Of a stretch of 18,364 nucleotides of DNA, positions 1 through 7,711 are shown piece by piece. The DNA is from JALZDI01 sp035557095 (GTDB lineage Bacteria > Actinomycetota > Actinomycetes > Propionibacteriales > Nocardioidaceae). Numbering within the stretch: the first letter of the stretch is position 1; every line of letters starts with the position of its first letter. The stretch lies in the NCBI GenBank assembly GCA_035557095.1, contig DATMEB010000285.1, positions 1 through 18,364 of the forward strand, in the 5' to 3' direction. The notes under the pieces are model-generated. The model searched no databases. It saw only the letters and a program-made list of their open reading frames with translations, and was not told the DNA's origin. The position numbers were made by a program, and so were the translations under genes.

Positions 1-341
1 ACGTCGCGGACGTACTCGTCGGTCCAGCCCATCCGCTTCGGCAGCACGCCGGTGGTGAGGACGTTGTGGGTGACGACGGTCTCGGCGCCGAGGTGCCCGA
101 GGGTGCTGCGGGGATAGTTGGTGCCGCGCTGCATCAGCGCCTGCACGTGGTCCATGTCGTAGCGGTCGACCACCTGGCTCGACAACGCGTCGACCAGGAT
201 CACCACCACCTTGGTCGGCTCGTCGGCCCCCGCGGCGGCGCGGGGATCGGCGGAAACGGGGCCGGTTCCGGCGCCGGCAGCGACCAACGTGGTCACGCCG
301 AGGGCGGCGACAGCCAGTACAGAAGGGACGGATCGACGCAT
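1..341 (-). CDS. Secreted alkaline-phosphatase-superfamily phosphodiesterase, N-terminal part (runs off the left edge)
   Basis: Only the first 113 codons are in the window; the gene continues beyond base 1. Residues 1-31 look like a Sec signal peptide: MRRS, a hydrophobic core, then a likely cleavage near VSA-DP. Residues 45-51 (VVVILVD) give the first metal-binding Asp of the alkaline phosphatase fold at D51. Thr88, in GAETVVTHNVLTTG, aligns with the nucleophilic Thr of nucleotide pyrophosphatase/phosphodiesterases (TxxNHxxxxTGxxPxxxG pattern), and the following VLPKRMG fits the same motif. The expected role is extracellular hydrolysis of a phosphodiester or phosphomonoester; the substrate cannot be told. 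The ATG at 341 is preceded by GGAGGT 5 nt away, so the start is secure. Transcription diverges from the dehydrogenase operon. A sulfatase-like or phosphoglycerol-transferase-like member of the superfamily is the main alternative. Confidence 0.8.
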   Translation of the reverse strand, partial: MRRSVPSVLAVAALGVTTLVAAGAGTGPVSADPRAAAGADEPTKVVVILVDALSSQVVDRYDMDHVQALMQRGTNYPRSTLGHLGAETVVTHNVLTTGVLPKRMGWTDEYVRD

Positions 342-373
342 TGCGACCTCCGGGTCGTCGGGATCCTGGCCGG

Positions 374-402
374 ACTGTAGGGCTGCTGGTTGTTCGCGGC
401 AA
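374..402 (-). promoter_or_regulatory. Probable sigma70-type promoter of the phosphodiesterase gene
   Basis: On the minus strand, TTGCCG (402-397) and TACAGT (379-374) are separated by exactly 17 bp. They match the -35 and -10 consensus at 4/6 and at the TANNNT core. The start codon lies 32 bp downstream with a clear ribosome binding site. Confidence 0.5.
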
Positions 403-405
403 GGG

Positions 406-435
406 TCGACTCGGAGCCTTCCGCTCGGCTACTCT
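406..435 (+). promoter_or_regulatory. Candidate promoter of the dehydrogenase-ETF operon
   Basis: TCGACT (406-411) and TACTCT (430-435) are separated by 18 bp, which would start transcription near 442. That start lies inside the repeat/palindrome block described next. The promoter is back-to-back with that of the phosphodiesterase, so the two genes share a 152-bp divergent intergenic region. Confidence 0.4.
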
Positions 436-471
436 GTTGCGTATAGCAGGGTGTGTTGCGTACTACGCAAC
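435..471 (+). promoter_or_regulatory. Operator-like palindrome with an upstream repeated half-site
   Basis: GTTGCGTA C TACGCAAC (455-471) is a perfect 8-bp inverted repeat around one central base. The 9-mer TGTTGCGTA occurs at 435-443 and again at 454-462, a 19-bp spacing. The block lies at or just after the predicted transcription start and ends 22 bp before the start codon. This is the expected place for a repressor that blocks initiation of the dehydrogenase-ETF operon. The architecture resembles sites of IclR-family regulators of actinobacterial catabolic genes, but no regulator gene is in the window, so the family is a guess. Confidence 0.6.
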
Positions 472-493
472 CACTCAGGAGAGGGGTGCACCC

Positions 494-3010
494 ATGGCGA
501 CGGTCCCGGGTAGCGCACGCGTCGTGGTCATCGGCGCAGGCATCGTGGGCAACAGCCTCGTCTACCACCTGGCCCGGCAGGGCTGGCGCGACATCGTGCA
601 GGTGGACAAGGGGCCGCTGCCCAACCCCGGCGGCTCGACCGGGCACGCGTCCAACTTCATCTTCCCGGTGGACCACTCCCGGGAGATCGCCGATCTGACC
701 GCGGACAGCGTGCGGCAGTACAAGGAGCTCGGGGTCTTCATCGAGTCCGGCGGCTTCGAGGTCGCGCGCACGCAGGAGCGTATGCAGGAGCTGCACCGCC
801 GGATGGCCTCGGCGAAGGCGTGGGGGATCGACTCCGAGCTGGTGTCGCCCGCGCAGGTGGCCGACCGGGTGCCCTACCTCGACCCGTCGGTGATCATCGG
901 CGCGTTCTGGACGCCCAGCGTCGGTGTGGTCGACTCGCTGCGTGCCGGCACGCTGATGCGCGAGCGAGCTCAGGACGCCGGTGCGCTTCAGGTCGTGTCG
1001 AACGTCGAGATCACGGGCATCGGAGTCGAGGCCGGACGCGTACGCCGGGTGCACACGACCGGCGGCGACATCGAGGCCGAGGTCGTGGTCATCGCCTGCG
1101 GTGTGTGGAGCCCGAAGCTTGCGCGGATGGCCGGCGCGACGATCCCGCTGACCCCGGCCGTGCACCAGATGATCAGCGTCGGGCCGGTGCCGCAGCTCGC
1201 CGAGACCACCGGCGAGATCAGCTTCCCGATCATCCGCGACATGGACACGTTCTGCTACGAGCGCCAGCACGGAAGCGACCTCGAGATCGGGTCGTACGCG
1301 CACCGGCCGATCCTGCACGACCCCGAGACCATCCCGTCTATCGAGCAGGCCAAGCTGTCGCCGACCGAGATGCCGTTCACCGCCGACGACTTCGACCCGC
1401 AGCTCGAACAGGCCCTGGAGCTGATGCCGGAGGTGCTCGCCAACCCCGAGGTCGAGATCCGCTACGCGATCAACGGCCTGCTGTCGCTGACGCCCGACGG
1501 GGCACCTGTGCTCGGCGAGACCCCCGAGGTGCGCGGGTTGTGGTCGGCGGCCGCGGTGTGGGTCAAGGAGGGGCCGGGAGTCGGCCGCCTGCTGGCCGAG
1601 TGGATGACCGACGGCCACCCGGAGATCGACGCGCACCACTCCGACGTTGCGCGCTTCTACCCCCACCAGCGCACGCGGGCGCACGTGCGGGCGCGCACCG
1701 GCGAGGGGTTCAACAAGACCTACGGCATCGTGCATCCGGGCGAGCAGTGGACCAGCGACCGCGACGTCCGGCTGTCGCCGATGCATGCCGCGCAGCGCGA
1801 GCTCGGCGCGGTGTTCTTCGAGGCGGTCGGCTGGGAGCGGCCGCAGTGGTACGAGTCCAACGCGGGACTGCTCGCGGAGTACGGCGACGCCGTGATGCCG
1901 CGTACGGCGGAGTGGGACGCGCGCTGGTGGTCGCCGATCATCAACGCCGAGCACCTGGCGATGCGCGAGCGCGCGGCGATGATCGACCTGTCGGCGTTCG
2001 CGGTCTTCGACGTCGTGGGCCCGGCCGCGCTCGACGCCGTCCAGCACGTCGTGGTCGCCCAGGTCGACGTCGAGCCCGGACGCGTCGTCTACACGCCGGT
2101 GCTCGACGATCGTGGCGGCATCCGCGCCGACCTCACGGTGATGCGCCTCGCCGAGGACCGGTTCCGGGTGGTGACCGGCGGGCTGACGGGCAACATCGAC
2201 CGCAAGTGGTTCGCCGACCGTATGCCCGCCGACGGTCGCGCGCAGGTGGTCGACCTGACCTCGGCGCTCACCACGGTCGGGTTGTGGGGCCCGCGGGCCC
2301 GAGACGTGCTCGGCTCGCTGACCGGGTCCGACGTCGGCCACGCCGCGTTCGGGTTCGCCCGCTGCCGCACGATCGAGGTCGGGCCCCTGTCGGTGCTGGC
2401 GTCGAGGATCTCCTACGTCGGCGAGCTCGGCTGGGAGCTGTACGTCCCCATCGAGCAGGGCGCCCGGCTGTGGGACCTCGTACACGGGGCGGGCCGGCCA
2501 CACGGCCTGGTGCCCGCGGGCATCGGCGTCTACGGCACCACCGGGCGGATCGAGAAGGGCTACCGCGCGCACGGTGCCGAGCTCGACAGCGAGCGGACCC
2601 TGGTGGAGGCGGGCATGGTGCGGCCCAAGGTCAAGGACGCCGACTTCGTCGGCCGCGAGGCCTACGTCAAGCAACGCGCGGCCGACCCGGCGGCGGTGCT
2701 GTGCACGCTGACCGTCGACGACCACACCAGCAAGGACGGGTCGGCGCGCTACATGCTCGGCGGTGAGCCGGTTCTCACGCGCGACGGAGAGCCGTTGGTG
2801 GACGCCCACGGCCACCGTGCCTACGTCACCTCCGCCGGCTCCGCGCCCTCGCTGGGCAGCCACCTGCTGATGAGCTACCTGCCACCCGGCTCGGCAGTGA
2901 TCGGCACCGAGCTCGCCGTGGAGTACATGCAGCAGCGCTACCCGGTGACGGTGGCCGCGGCCGACGCCACCCCGCTGTTCGATCCCGACAACGAGCGCAT
3001 CCGGAGGTAG
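494..3010 (+). CDS. Dimethylglycine/sarcosine dehydrogenase-like FAD oxidoreductase fused to a GcvT (aminomethyltransferase) domain
   Basis: This 838-aa protein has the full dimethylglycine dehydrogenase architecture. An N-terminal DAO-type FAD domain (about 9-375) carries GAGIVG at 14-19. His51, in GSTGHASN, aligns with the histidine that binds FAD covalently in this family, although the usual preceding Trp is Gly here. A short middle (FAO_M) segment follows, then a GcvT folate-binding domain (about 430-725, including IEKGYRAHG) and a GcvT C-terminal barrel. The family oxidatively demethylates N-methyl amino acids, with tetrahydrofolate accepting the C1 unit; the actual substrate is unknown. 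ATG 494 follows AGGAGAGG and is preferred over an in-frame upstream codon at 341, which would put the operator and promoter inside the gene. The next gene starts 2 nt after the stop, and the immediate etfBA genes imply ETF as electron acceptor rather than oxygen. Confidence 0.85.
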   Translation: MATVPGSARVVVIGAGIVGNSLVYHLARQGWRDIVQVDKGPLPNPGGSTGHASNFIFPVDHSREIADLTADSVRQYKELGVFIESGGFEVARTQERMQELHRRMASAKAWGIDSELVSPAQVADRVPYLDPSVIIGAFWTPSVGVVDSLRAGTLMRERAQDAGALQVVSNVEITGIGVEAGRVRRVHTTGGDIEAEVVVIACGVWSPKLARMAGATIPLTPAVHQMISVGPVPQLAETTGEISFPIIRDMDTFCYERQHGSDLEIGSYAHRPILHDPETIPSIEQAKLSPTEMPFTADDFDPQLEQALELMPEVLANPEVEIRYAINGLLSLTPDGAPVLGETPEVRGLWSAAAVWVKEGPGVGRLLAEWMTDGHPEIDAHHSDVARFYPHQRTRAHVRARTGEGFNKTYGIVHPGEQWTSDRDVRLSPMHAAQRELGAVFFEAVGWERPQWYESNAGLLAEYGDAVMPRTAEWDARWWSPIINAEHLAMRERAAMIDLSAFAVFDVVGPAALDAVQHVVVAQVDVEPGRVVYTPVLDDRGGIRADLTVMRLAEDRFRVVTGGLTGNIDRKWFADRMPADGRAQVVDLTSALTTVGLWGPRARDVLGSLTGSDVGHAAFGFARCRTIEVGPLSVLASRISYVGELGWELYVPIEQGARLWDLVHGAGRPHGLVPAGIGVYGTTGRIEKGYRAHGAELDSERTLVEAGMVRPKVKDADFVGREAYVKQRAADPAAVLCTLTVDDHTSKDGSARYMLGGEPVLTRDGEPLVDAHGHRAYVTSAGSAPSLGSHLLMSYLPPGSAVIGTELAVEYMQQRYPVTVAAADATPLFDPDNERIRR

Positions 3011-3012
3011 CC

Positions 3013-3786
3013 GTGGTCGACGTACTGGTGTGCATCAAGCGTGTGCCGGACGTGTCCGGGGAGATCACGCTGACCGAGGACGGCCACGCGGTCGATGACC
3101 GCTACCTCGGCCACACCGTCAGCTCGCACGAGGAGTGCGCGGTCGAGCTGGCGGTCCAGGTCGCGAACGCCACCGGCGGGTCTGCGACCGTGCTGACCCT
3201 CGGTGCCGCCGAGGCGGTCGAGCAGCTGCGCGACGCGCTCGCGGTGGGCTGCTCCGCCGGTGTGCTGGTGGAGGCCGGGGCCGACCGGTACGGCCCGGCG
3301 GACGTCGCCGCGGCGATCGCCGACGTCGTACGCCAGAAGGAGGCCGAGGGCACGCCCTACGACCTGGTGCTGCTCGGCAACGACGCCGCCGACACCGGCG
3401 ACTTCCAGGTCGGTGTGCGGCTGGCGTACCGGCTGGGGCGTCCCGTGCTGACCGGGATCTCGACCTGCGCGGTGCAGGACGTGACCCTGCACGCCGAGGG
3501 CGCCGGTCCCGACGGGACCGAGCTGTTCGAGGTGTCGCTCCCCGCGGTCGTCGCCGTACAGGAGGGCGGGGTGGCGCCGCGCTACCCCTCGATCACGGGG
3601 CGGATGAAGGCCAAGCGCACGACCGTCGAGACCGTGACGCCGACCGCCGAGCCGGCCGGCTCGGGCCGGGTTCGGTACACGCTGCCGCCGCCGCAGCCGA
3701 GCACGGTGCAGGTGCTCGGCGAGGGTCCGGATGCCGCGCCCGCGGTCGTCGACCTGCTGTTCGAGCTGGGGGTGGTGTCGCGATGA
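3013..3786 (+). CDS. etfB: Electron transfer flavoprotein, beta subunit
   Basis: This 257-aa protein has the FixA/EtfB fold. It opens with the family signature VDVLVCIKRVPDVSGEI and also shows YDLVLLGNDAADTGDFQVG (AMP-pocket region) and PAVVAVQEG...PRYPSITGRMKAK near the C-terminal third. It pairs with EtfA to carry electrons from flavoprotein dehydrogenases to ETF:quinone oxidoreductase. GTG 3013 is chosen because GGAGG (3003-3007) lies 5 nt upstream, inside the end of the dehydrogenase gene. Its stop overlaps the etfA ATG as ATGA, so translation is coupled. Being directly downstream of a GcvT-fused dehydrogenase suggests a dedicated ETF rather than the housekeeping fatty-acid ETF. Confidence 0.9.
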   Translation: MVDVLVCIKRVPDVSGEITLTEDGHAVDDRYLGHTVSSHEECAVELAVQVANATGGSATVLTLGAAEAVEQLRDALAVGCSAGVLVEAGADRYGPADVAAAIADVVRQKEAEGTPYDLVLLGNDAADTGDFQVGVRLAYRLGRPVLTGISTCAVQDVTLHAEGAGPDGTELFEVSLPAVVAVQEGGVAPRYPSITGRMKAKRTTVETVTPTAEPAGSGRVRYTLPPPQPSTVQVLGEGPDAAPAVVDLLFELGVVSR

Positions 3787-4802
3787 GCGCCCAGCCGGTG
3801 GTCGTGCTGGTGGAGTGCGAGGCCGACGGCATCACGCTGGTGTCGCGCGAGGCGCTGACGTTCGCGCGCGGACTCGCCGGCCGGCTCGCCGACCCGCCCG
3901 TGCACGCGGTCGCGGTGGGTCCATTGCCGGCCGAGGAGCAACGTGTGCGCGACCAGCTCGCCGAGCTCGGCGTGGCCGTGCTGCACCATGCGCAGGACGA
4001 GCGGCTGTCGGCGTACGCCGCAGCGGCCTGGGCCGCCGCTCTGGTCGACGTGGCCCGCAGCCAGGATGCGACGGCGGTGCTGGCCGCAGGCACGCCACGC
4101 GGAAACGAGATCCTCGCCCACGTCGCCACCCGGCTCGACACCCTGATGGCCGCGAACGTCGTAGGCATCGAGGAGGCGGAGGGGCAGGGGGCGTCGGGGT
4201 CGCTGACCGTGACCCGCCAGGTCCTGGGCGGTTCCGCGCTGGAGGAGATGCGCGTCGACGTGCCGCCGGCCGTCCTCAGCGTCGCCGGGCACGCGCTCGA
4301 CCCCGAACCCGCGCCCGAACGCGGAGCCGCCGACGTGCTGGCGTACGCCCCGAGCCTGGACGCTGACGACCTGCGTGCGCAGGTGGTGCGCACCGAGGCA
4401 GCCGGCGACGCCGACGGCGCTGACGCGCTCACCGGCGCGCGGGTGGTCGTGGGCGCCGGGCGCGGCGCCGGCGGACCGGACGGGTTCGCCGACCTCCTGG
4501 AGCTGGTCGACCTGCTCGGCGGCGCCCTCGGCGTCTCGCGCGTGGTCACCAGCCTGGGATGGCGCCCGCACCACGAGCAGGTGGGCCAGACCGGCAGCCG
4601 GATCTCGCCGGACCTGTACGTCGCGTGCGGCATCAGCGGCGCGATCCAGCACTGGGCGGGATGCCAGGGTGCGAAGACGATCCTGTCGATCAACACCGAC
4701 GCGGATGCCCCGATGATGACCCGCTCCAACTACGCGGTCGTGGGCGACCTGCACGAGATCGTTCCCGCGGTCAACGCCGAGCTGCGGCGCCGGCTCGGCT
4801 GA
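3783..4802 (+). CDS. etfA: Electron transfer flavoprotein, alpha subunit
   Basis: This 339-aa protein has the FixB/EtfA layout. The N-terminal adenine-nucleotide alpha-hydrolase-like domain covers about 1-190. A variable acidic linker (about 195-215) joins it to the C-terminal FAD domain. That domain holds the diagnostic stretch HHEQVGQTGSRISPDLYVAC, followed by GISGAIQHWAGCQGAKTILS and NTDADAPMMTRSNYAVVGDL. It binds the redox-active FAD of the ETF heterodimer. The start overlaps the etfB stop (ATGA), and the gene ends the three-gene operon. The convergent GNAT gene begins (stop codon) 15 bp later. No strong terminator hairpin with a T-tract is visible in that gap. Confidence 0.9.
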   Translation: MSAQPVVVLVECEADGITLVSREALTFARGLAGRLADPPVHAVAVGPLPAEEQRVRDQLAELGVAVLHHAQDERLSAYAAAAWAAALVDVARSQDATAVLAAGTPRGNEILAHVATRLDTLMAANVVGIEEAEGQGASGSLTVTRQVLGGSALEEMRVDVPPAVLSVAGHALDPEPAPERGAADVLAYAPSLDADDLRAQVVRTEAAGDADGADALTGARVVVGAGRGAGGPDGFADLLELVDLLGGALGVSRVVTSLGWRPHHEQVGQTGSRISPDLYVACGISGAIQHWAGCQGAKTILSINTDADAPMMTRSNYAVVGDLHEIVPAVNAELRRRLG

Positions 4803-4817
4803 CGGCGACGCCCCGGC

Positions 4818-5987
4818 TCAGCGCGTGGAGGGGTCCTCGTCGAGCCGGTCGTACACCGCGTTGTCCTCGTATCCCGGGCCGACCGGCGCGGCCTGCCGCT
4901 CGGTGCCCACATGCGTGAAGCCGGCCTCCTCGGCGACCCGCCGGGACGCGGCGTTGCTGACGGCGGCGAACAGGTACAGGCGCCGCAGCCCGAAGCCGGC
5001 GGGCTCGGGGGCGAGCGCCCAGTCGGCCACCACCCGCGCCGCCTGGCTGAGCACGCCCTGCCCGCGTGCCTTGGGATGCGCCCAGTAGCCGAGCTGGGCC
5101 GAGCCGTCGGCCTCGAAGTCGAACAGCGCGATGTTGCCGAGCGCCTCGTCGGTGTCGCGGTCGGCGACGCACCAGGACAGCCGCTTGGCCTCGGAGGCCG
5201 CCTGGTGCACCCGCAGGAGGTACGCCGCCACGTGTGCCGTGGTGTGCGGCAGCGGGCTGTGCGGGATGAACCGGCGGAGGCGTGGGTCGTTCGACGCCTC
5301 CACCAGCCGGTCACCGTCGTCGTCGGCCCAGGCCCGCAGCCGCAGCGTCCCGGTCTCCAGGACCGGCACCTCCAGCCAGCGTTCCTTCGGCCTACGCGAG
5401 TCGCCGGCGCAGAGCCAGCCGGTCCATGCGTCGCGCCGCTCGCTGCGCTGGACCAGCATCCGCGGGATCGTCGGGCCGAACTGGAACCCGGCCGCCCAGG
5501 CCACCCGCCGCGACGGCCAGTTGCCGACCGGTGCGCGCCAGGTGACCACGGAGTGGCCGCGCTCGCCGAACGCCCAGTCAAGCAGCAGCTGGGTCGCGCG
5601 GCCCGCGACGCCTCGGCCACGGGCGTCGGGGTGCAGCCCGTAGGCGATCTCCGCCGAGCCCTGCGACTCCGGGCGCAGTCCGGCCGAGCCCGCGAAGCGC
5701 CCCTCGTACTCGATCGCCAGGTGCAGGTCGGACCCGCCCCGCCAGCCCGCGGGTACGAGGCTGCCGACCCACTCGACCGCCTGCTCGCGCCCGTATGGCA
5801 CCGGGACCACGGTCCACGCGATGCTGACCGGGTCGTTGCACTGCTCGATGATCCGGTCGACGTCGTCCTCGCGGTGCGCGCGCAGGGTCACGACGCCGTC
5901 GCTGAGCACCGGGACGTCCTCGGGAAACCGCAGGCCACCGGCGGGGGGCCCGGCGGACTCGGGCGAGGCGGGAGACGCGGGTGCCAT
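4818..5987 (-). CDS. Tandem GNAT N-acetyltransferase (two RimJ/RimL-type domains)
   Basis: The 389-aa protein contains two GNAT domains in series, at about 30-175 and 212-375. Each keeps the acetyl-CoA pyrophosphate-binding loop: HPDARGRGVAG near 120-129 and HPKARGQGVLSQA near 304-316. Each also has a motif-B NxxSRRVA / NAASRRVAEEAGF helix. Domain starts such as VVTLRAHREDDVDRI and TLRLRAWADDDGDRL are typical of the RimJ/RimL branch, which acetylates N-termini of proteins or small amines; the substrate is unknown. The start could be GTG 5996 or ATG 5987. I prefer 5987 because CACAGT lies 7 nt upstream, fitting a leaderless transcript, and there is no good ribosome binding site. The first 25 residues are Ala/Pro-rich and probably disordered. 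It converges on etfA and diverges from the CNNM/CBS gene. Confidence 0.75.
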   Translation of the reverse strand: MAPASPASPESAGPPAGGLRFPEDVPVLSDGVVTLRAHREDDVDRIIEQCNDPVSIAWTVVPVPYGREQAVEWVGSLVPAGWRGGSDLHLAIEYEGRFAGSAGLRPESQGSAEIAYGLHPDARGRGVAGRATQLLLDWAFGERGHSVVTWRAPVGNWPSRRVAWAAGFQFGPTIPRMLVQRSERRDAWTGWLCAGDSRRPKERWLEVPVLETGTLRLRAWADDDGDRLVEASNDPRLRRFIPHSPLPHTTAHVAAYLLRVHQAASEAKRLSWCVADRDTDEALGNIALFDFEADGSAQLGYWAHPKARGQGVLSQAARVVADWALAPEPAGFGLRRLYLFAAVSNAASRRVAEEAGFTHVGTERQAAPVGPGYEDNAVYDRLDEDPSTR

Positions 5988-6075
5988 GGGCGCCACTGTG
6001 ACCCTGCGCGGGGGCGATCTGCAATCGAAATTGCGCCCGATTCCCGAGCCCTGTGCCGACGCGCCCGCTCTCGTC

Positions 6076-6087
6076 TACGCTTTTTGC
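6076..6087 (+). promoter_or_regulatory. -10 element of a predicted leaderless transcript ahead of the CNNM/CBS gene
   Basis: TACGCT (6076-6081) fits TANNNT and is followed by exactly 6 nt (TTTTGC) before an ATG at 6088. The predicted transcription start therefore coincides with the A of that ATG. No convincing -35 box is visible, which is common for high-GC actinomycete promoters. Confidence 0.45.
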
Positions 6088-6144
6088 ATGGACGAGTCCT
6101 GTAGTACCGGGTGCCCTAGCCGATCCCCGGGGGCGCATCGGTGA
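6088..6144 (+). CDS. 18-codon leaderless micro-ORF coupled to the CNNM/CBS gene
   Basis: ATG 6088 begins 6 nt after the -10 hexamer TACGCT, so the mRNA would start at or next to this codon. The peptide is MDESCSTGCPSRSPGAHR, with two Cys residues and no similarity I recognise. Its TGA (6142-6144) overlaps the GTG start (6141-6143) of the CNNM/CBS gene as GTGA. The main gene lacks a clear Shine-Dalgarno, with only a G-run at 6129-6133. Its start sits at the edge of a hairpin (CCGAT 6120-6124 with ATCGG 6137-6141, enclosing CCCCGGGG), which translation of the micro-ORF would open. This is what a translationally coupled leader peptide looks like, but coding function is inferred. Confidence 0.45.
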   Translation: MDESCSTGCPSRSPGAHR

Positions 6145-7649
6145 ACGGCACGCTTCGCGACATCGTCATCGTCATCGTGTTCGTCCTGATGGGGGGCGTG
6201 TTCGCCGCGGCCGAAATCGCGCTCGTGTCGCTGCGCGAGAGCCAGGTCCGCAACCTCGCCTCCCGCGGCAAGCGTGGGCAGACGGTGGCCCGGCTCAACG
6301 CCGACCCCAACCGGTTCTTGTCCGCCGTGCAGATCGGTGTCACGCTCGCCGGGTTCATGGCCTCGGCGTTCGGCGGTGCCACGCTCGCCCGCAAGGTCAC
6401 TCCGACACTGCGCGGCTGGGGGATGTCGCCGGGCGTGGCCGACGTCGTCGCGCTGGTGCTGATCACGATCCTGGTCGCCTACGTCTCGATCGTGCTCGGT
6501 GAGCTGGCCGCCAAGCGGCTGGCGATGCAGCGGGCCGAGTCGTTCGCGATGTGGCTCGCGCCGGTGGTGGACTGGATGGCCAAGGTGTCCCGTCCGGCGA
6601 TCTGGTTCCTGTCGGTGTCGACCAACGTCGTACTCCGGCTCGTAGGCGGCGACCCGCACGCCCAGCGCGAGCAGATCAGCGACGAGGAGCTGCGCGAGCT
6701 GGTCTCCGGGCACGAGACGCTGGGCGAGGACGAGCGGCAGATCCTCAACGACGTGTTCGAGGCCGGCGACCGGCAGATCCGCGAGGTGATGGTTCCCCGC
6801 ACCGAGGTCGACTTCCTCGACGCCGCCGCGCCGGTCTACAAGGCCGTCAAGACGGCGCTGGAGCGGCCGCACTCGCGCTACCCGGTGACCCGCGACTCCT
6901 CCGACGACGTGGTGGGCTTCGTGCACGTGCGCGACCTGCTGGCGCCGGAGCTCTCCGGGCGCTCCGTGCGGGTCGGGGAGGTCACCCGCGACGTGCTGAC
7001 GCTGCCGTCGACGAGGCACATCATCGCCGCCCTCACCGACATGCGCCGAGAGAACGCGCATCTGGCGATCGTGATGGACGAGTACGGCGGCACCGCCGGC
7101 GTCGTGACCCTCGAGGATCTCGTCGAGGAGCTCGTCGGCGACATCCGCGACGAGTACGACTCCGAGGAGGGCGACACCACCCGGCACCTCACCGGTGACG
7201 TCGACGTCGACGGGCTGCTGAACCTCGACGACTTCGAGGACGAGACCGGGATCGAGCTGCCGGACGGGCCGTACGAGACCGTCGCCGGGTTCATCGTCAA
7301 CGAGCTCGGCCACGTCCCCGTCGAGGGGGAGTCGGTCGAGTACGACGGCAACCGGCTCAAGGTGACCGAGCTCGACGGCCGCCGGATCGCCCGGGTACGG
7401 GTGACGCCGCCTCCGCACCGGCTGGCCGGCCCCGACGGTTCGCCGGCAGGCACCGACGGCTCCGAGAACACCGACTCCTCCGACGACACCGGCCCGCCAG
7501 ACAGGGCCGGGTCCGGCGGTGGCCGGGACCGTGAAGCGACCCCGCAGGCTCCGGAGCAGGACAGCCGCCGCCCCGGCGAGCACAACCCGGATGACCGGCA
7601 CACCCGGCAGGACGGCGGCGCGAACCAGAGTCGCCTGCCCATGCGCTAG
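6141..7649 (+). CDS. CNNM/CBS-domain membrane protein (HlyC/CorC/TlyC family)
   Basis: The protein is 502 aa. The N-terminal CNNM (DUF21) transmembrane domain has hydrophobic segments near 7-29, 60-84, 100-124 and 135-165. It is followed by ISDEELRELVSG...GEDERQILNDVFE (178-207) and a CBS pair (about 214-335: REVMVPRTEVDFLD, then HLAIVMDEYGGTAGVVTLED). A CorC/HlyC C-terminal domain (about 350-430) ends the folded part. The last 70 residues are Pro/Gly/Asp/Ser-rich and likely disordered. Members are linked to magnesium or cobalt transport and ATP-Mg-regulated efflux; the 'hemolysin' label is historical. The GTG start has no in-frame alternative immediately upstream and overlaps the micro-ORF stop. 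It is followed by trpS in the same direction after 62 bp. Confidence 0.88.
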   Translation: MNGTLRDIVIVIVFVLMGGVFAAAEIALVSLRESQVRNLASRGKRGQTVARLNADPNRFLSAVQIGVTLAGFMASAFGGATLARKVTPTLRGWGMSPGVADVVALVLITILVAYVSIVLGELAAKRLAMQRAESFAMWLAPVVDWMAKVSRPAIWFLSVSTNVVLRLVGGDPHAQREQISDEELRELVSGHETLGEDERQILNDVFEAGDRQIREVMVPRTEVDFLDAAAPVYKAVKTALERPHSRYPVTRDSSDDVVGFVHVRDLLAPELSGRSVRVGEVTRDVLTLPSTRHIIAALTDMRRENAHLAIVMDEYGGTAGVVTLEDLVEELVGDIRDEYDSEEGDTTRHLTGDVDVDGLLNLDDFEDETGIELPDGPYETVAGFIVNELGHVPVEGESVEYDGNRLKVTELDGRRIARVRVTPPPHRLAGPDGSPAGTDGSENTDSSDDTGPPDRAGSGGGRDREATPQAPEQDSRRPGEHNPDDRHTRQDGGANQSRLPMR

Positions 7650-7670
7650 CTGCCCTTCGGCCGGTGTTGC

Positions 7671-7693
7671 CCGCGGGGAGCGCGCAGCCGCGG
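7671..7693 (+). other. GC-rich hairpin between the CNNM/CBS gene and trpS
   Basis: The self-complementary CCGCGG occurs at 7671-7676 and 7688-7693, part of an 8-bp direct repeat CCGCGGGG spaced 17 bp. The two copies can pair into a 6-bp all-GC stem with an 11-nt loop. There is no T-tract, so it is a weak terminator at best. It ends 18 nt before the preferred trpS start and could also influence initiation. Confidence 0.25.
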
Positions 7694-7711
7694 GGTGAGA
7701 CAATGCCGACC

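Noticed and set aside
341..493. Upstream in-frame start for the dehydrogenase at 341
   Set aside because: It would add 51 residues unrelated to the family and place the promoter and palindrome inside the gene. ATG 494 has a strong ribosome binding site just before the FAD motif.
293..2863. Long minus-strand open frame of 856 codons opposite the dehydrogenase
   Set aside because: The plus strand here encodes a full, motif-rich dehydrogenase-GcvT protein. The antisense product is a low-complexity Arg/His/Asp/Val-rich chain with no domain, the usual mirror of GC-biased codons.
4803..4817. Bidirectional terminator between etfA and the GNAT gene
   Set aside because: The gap is 15 bp and shows no stable inverted repeat or T-tract.
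7650..7711. T-box or Trp attenuator ahead of trpS
   Set aside because: The 62-bp gap is too short for a T-box and contains no run of Trp codons. Only a GC hairpin is present.
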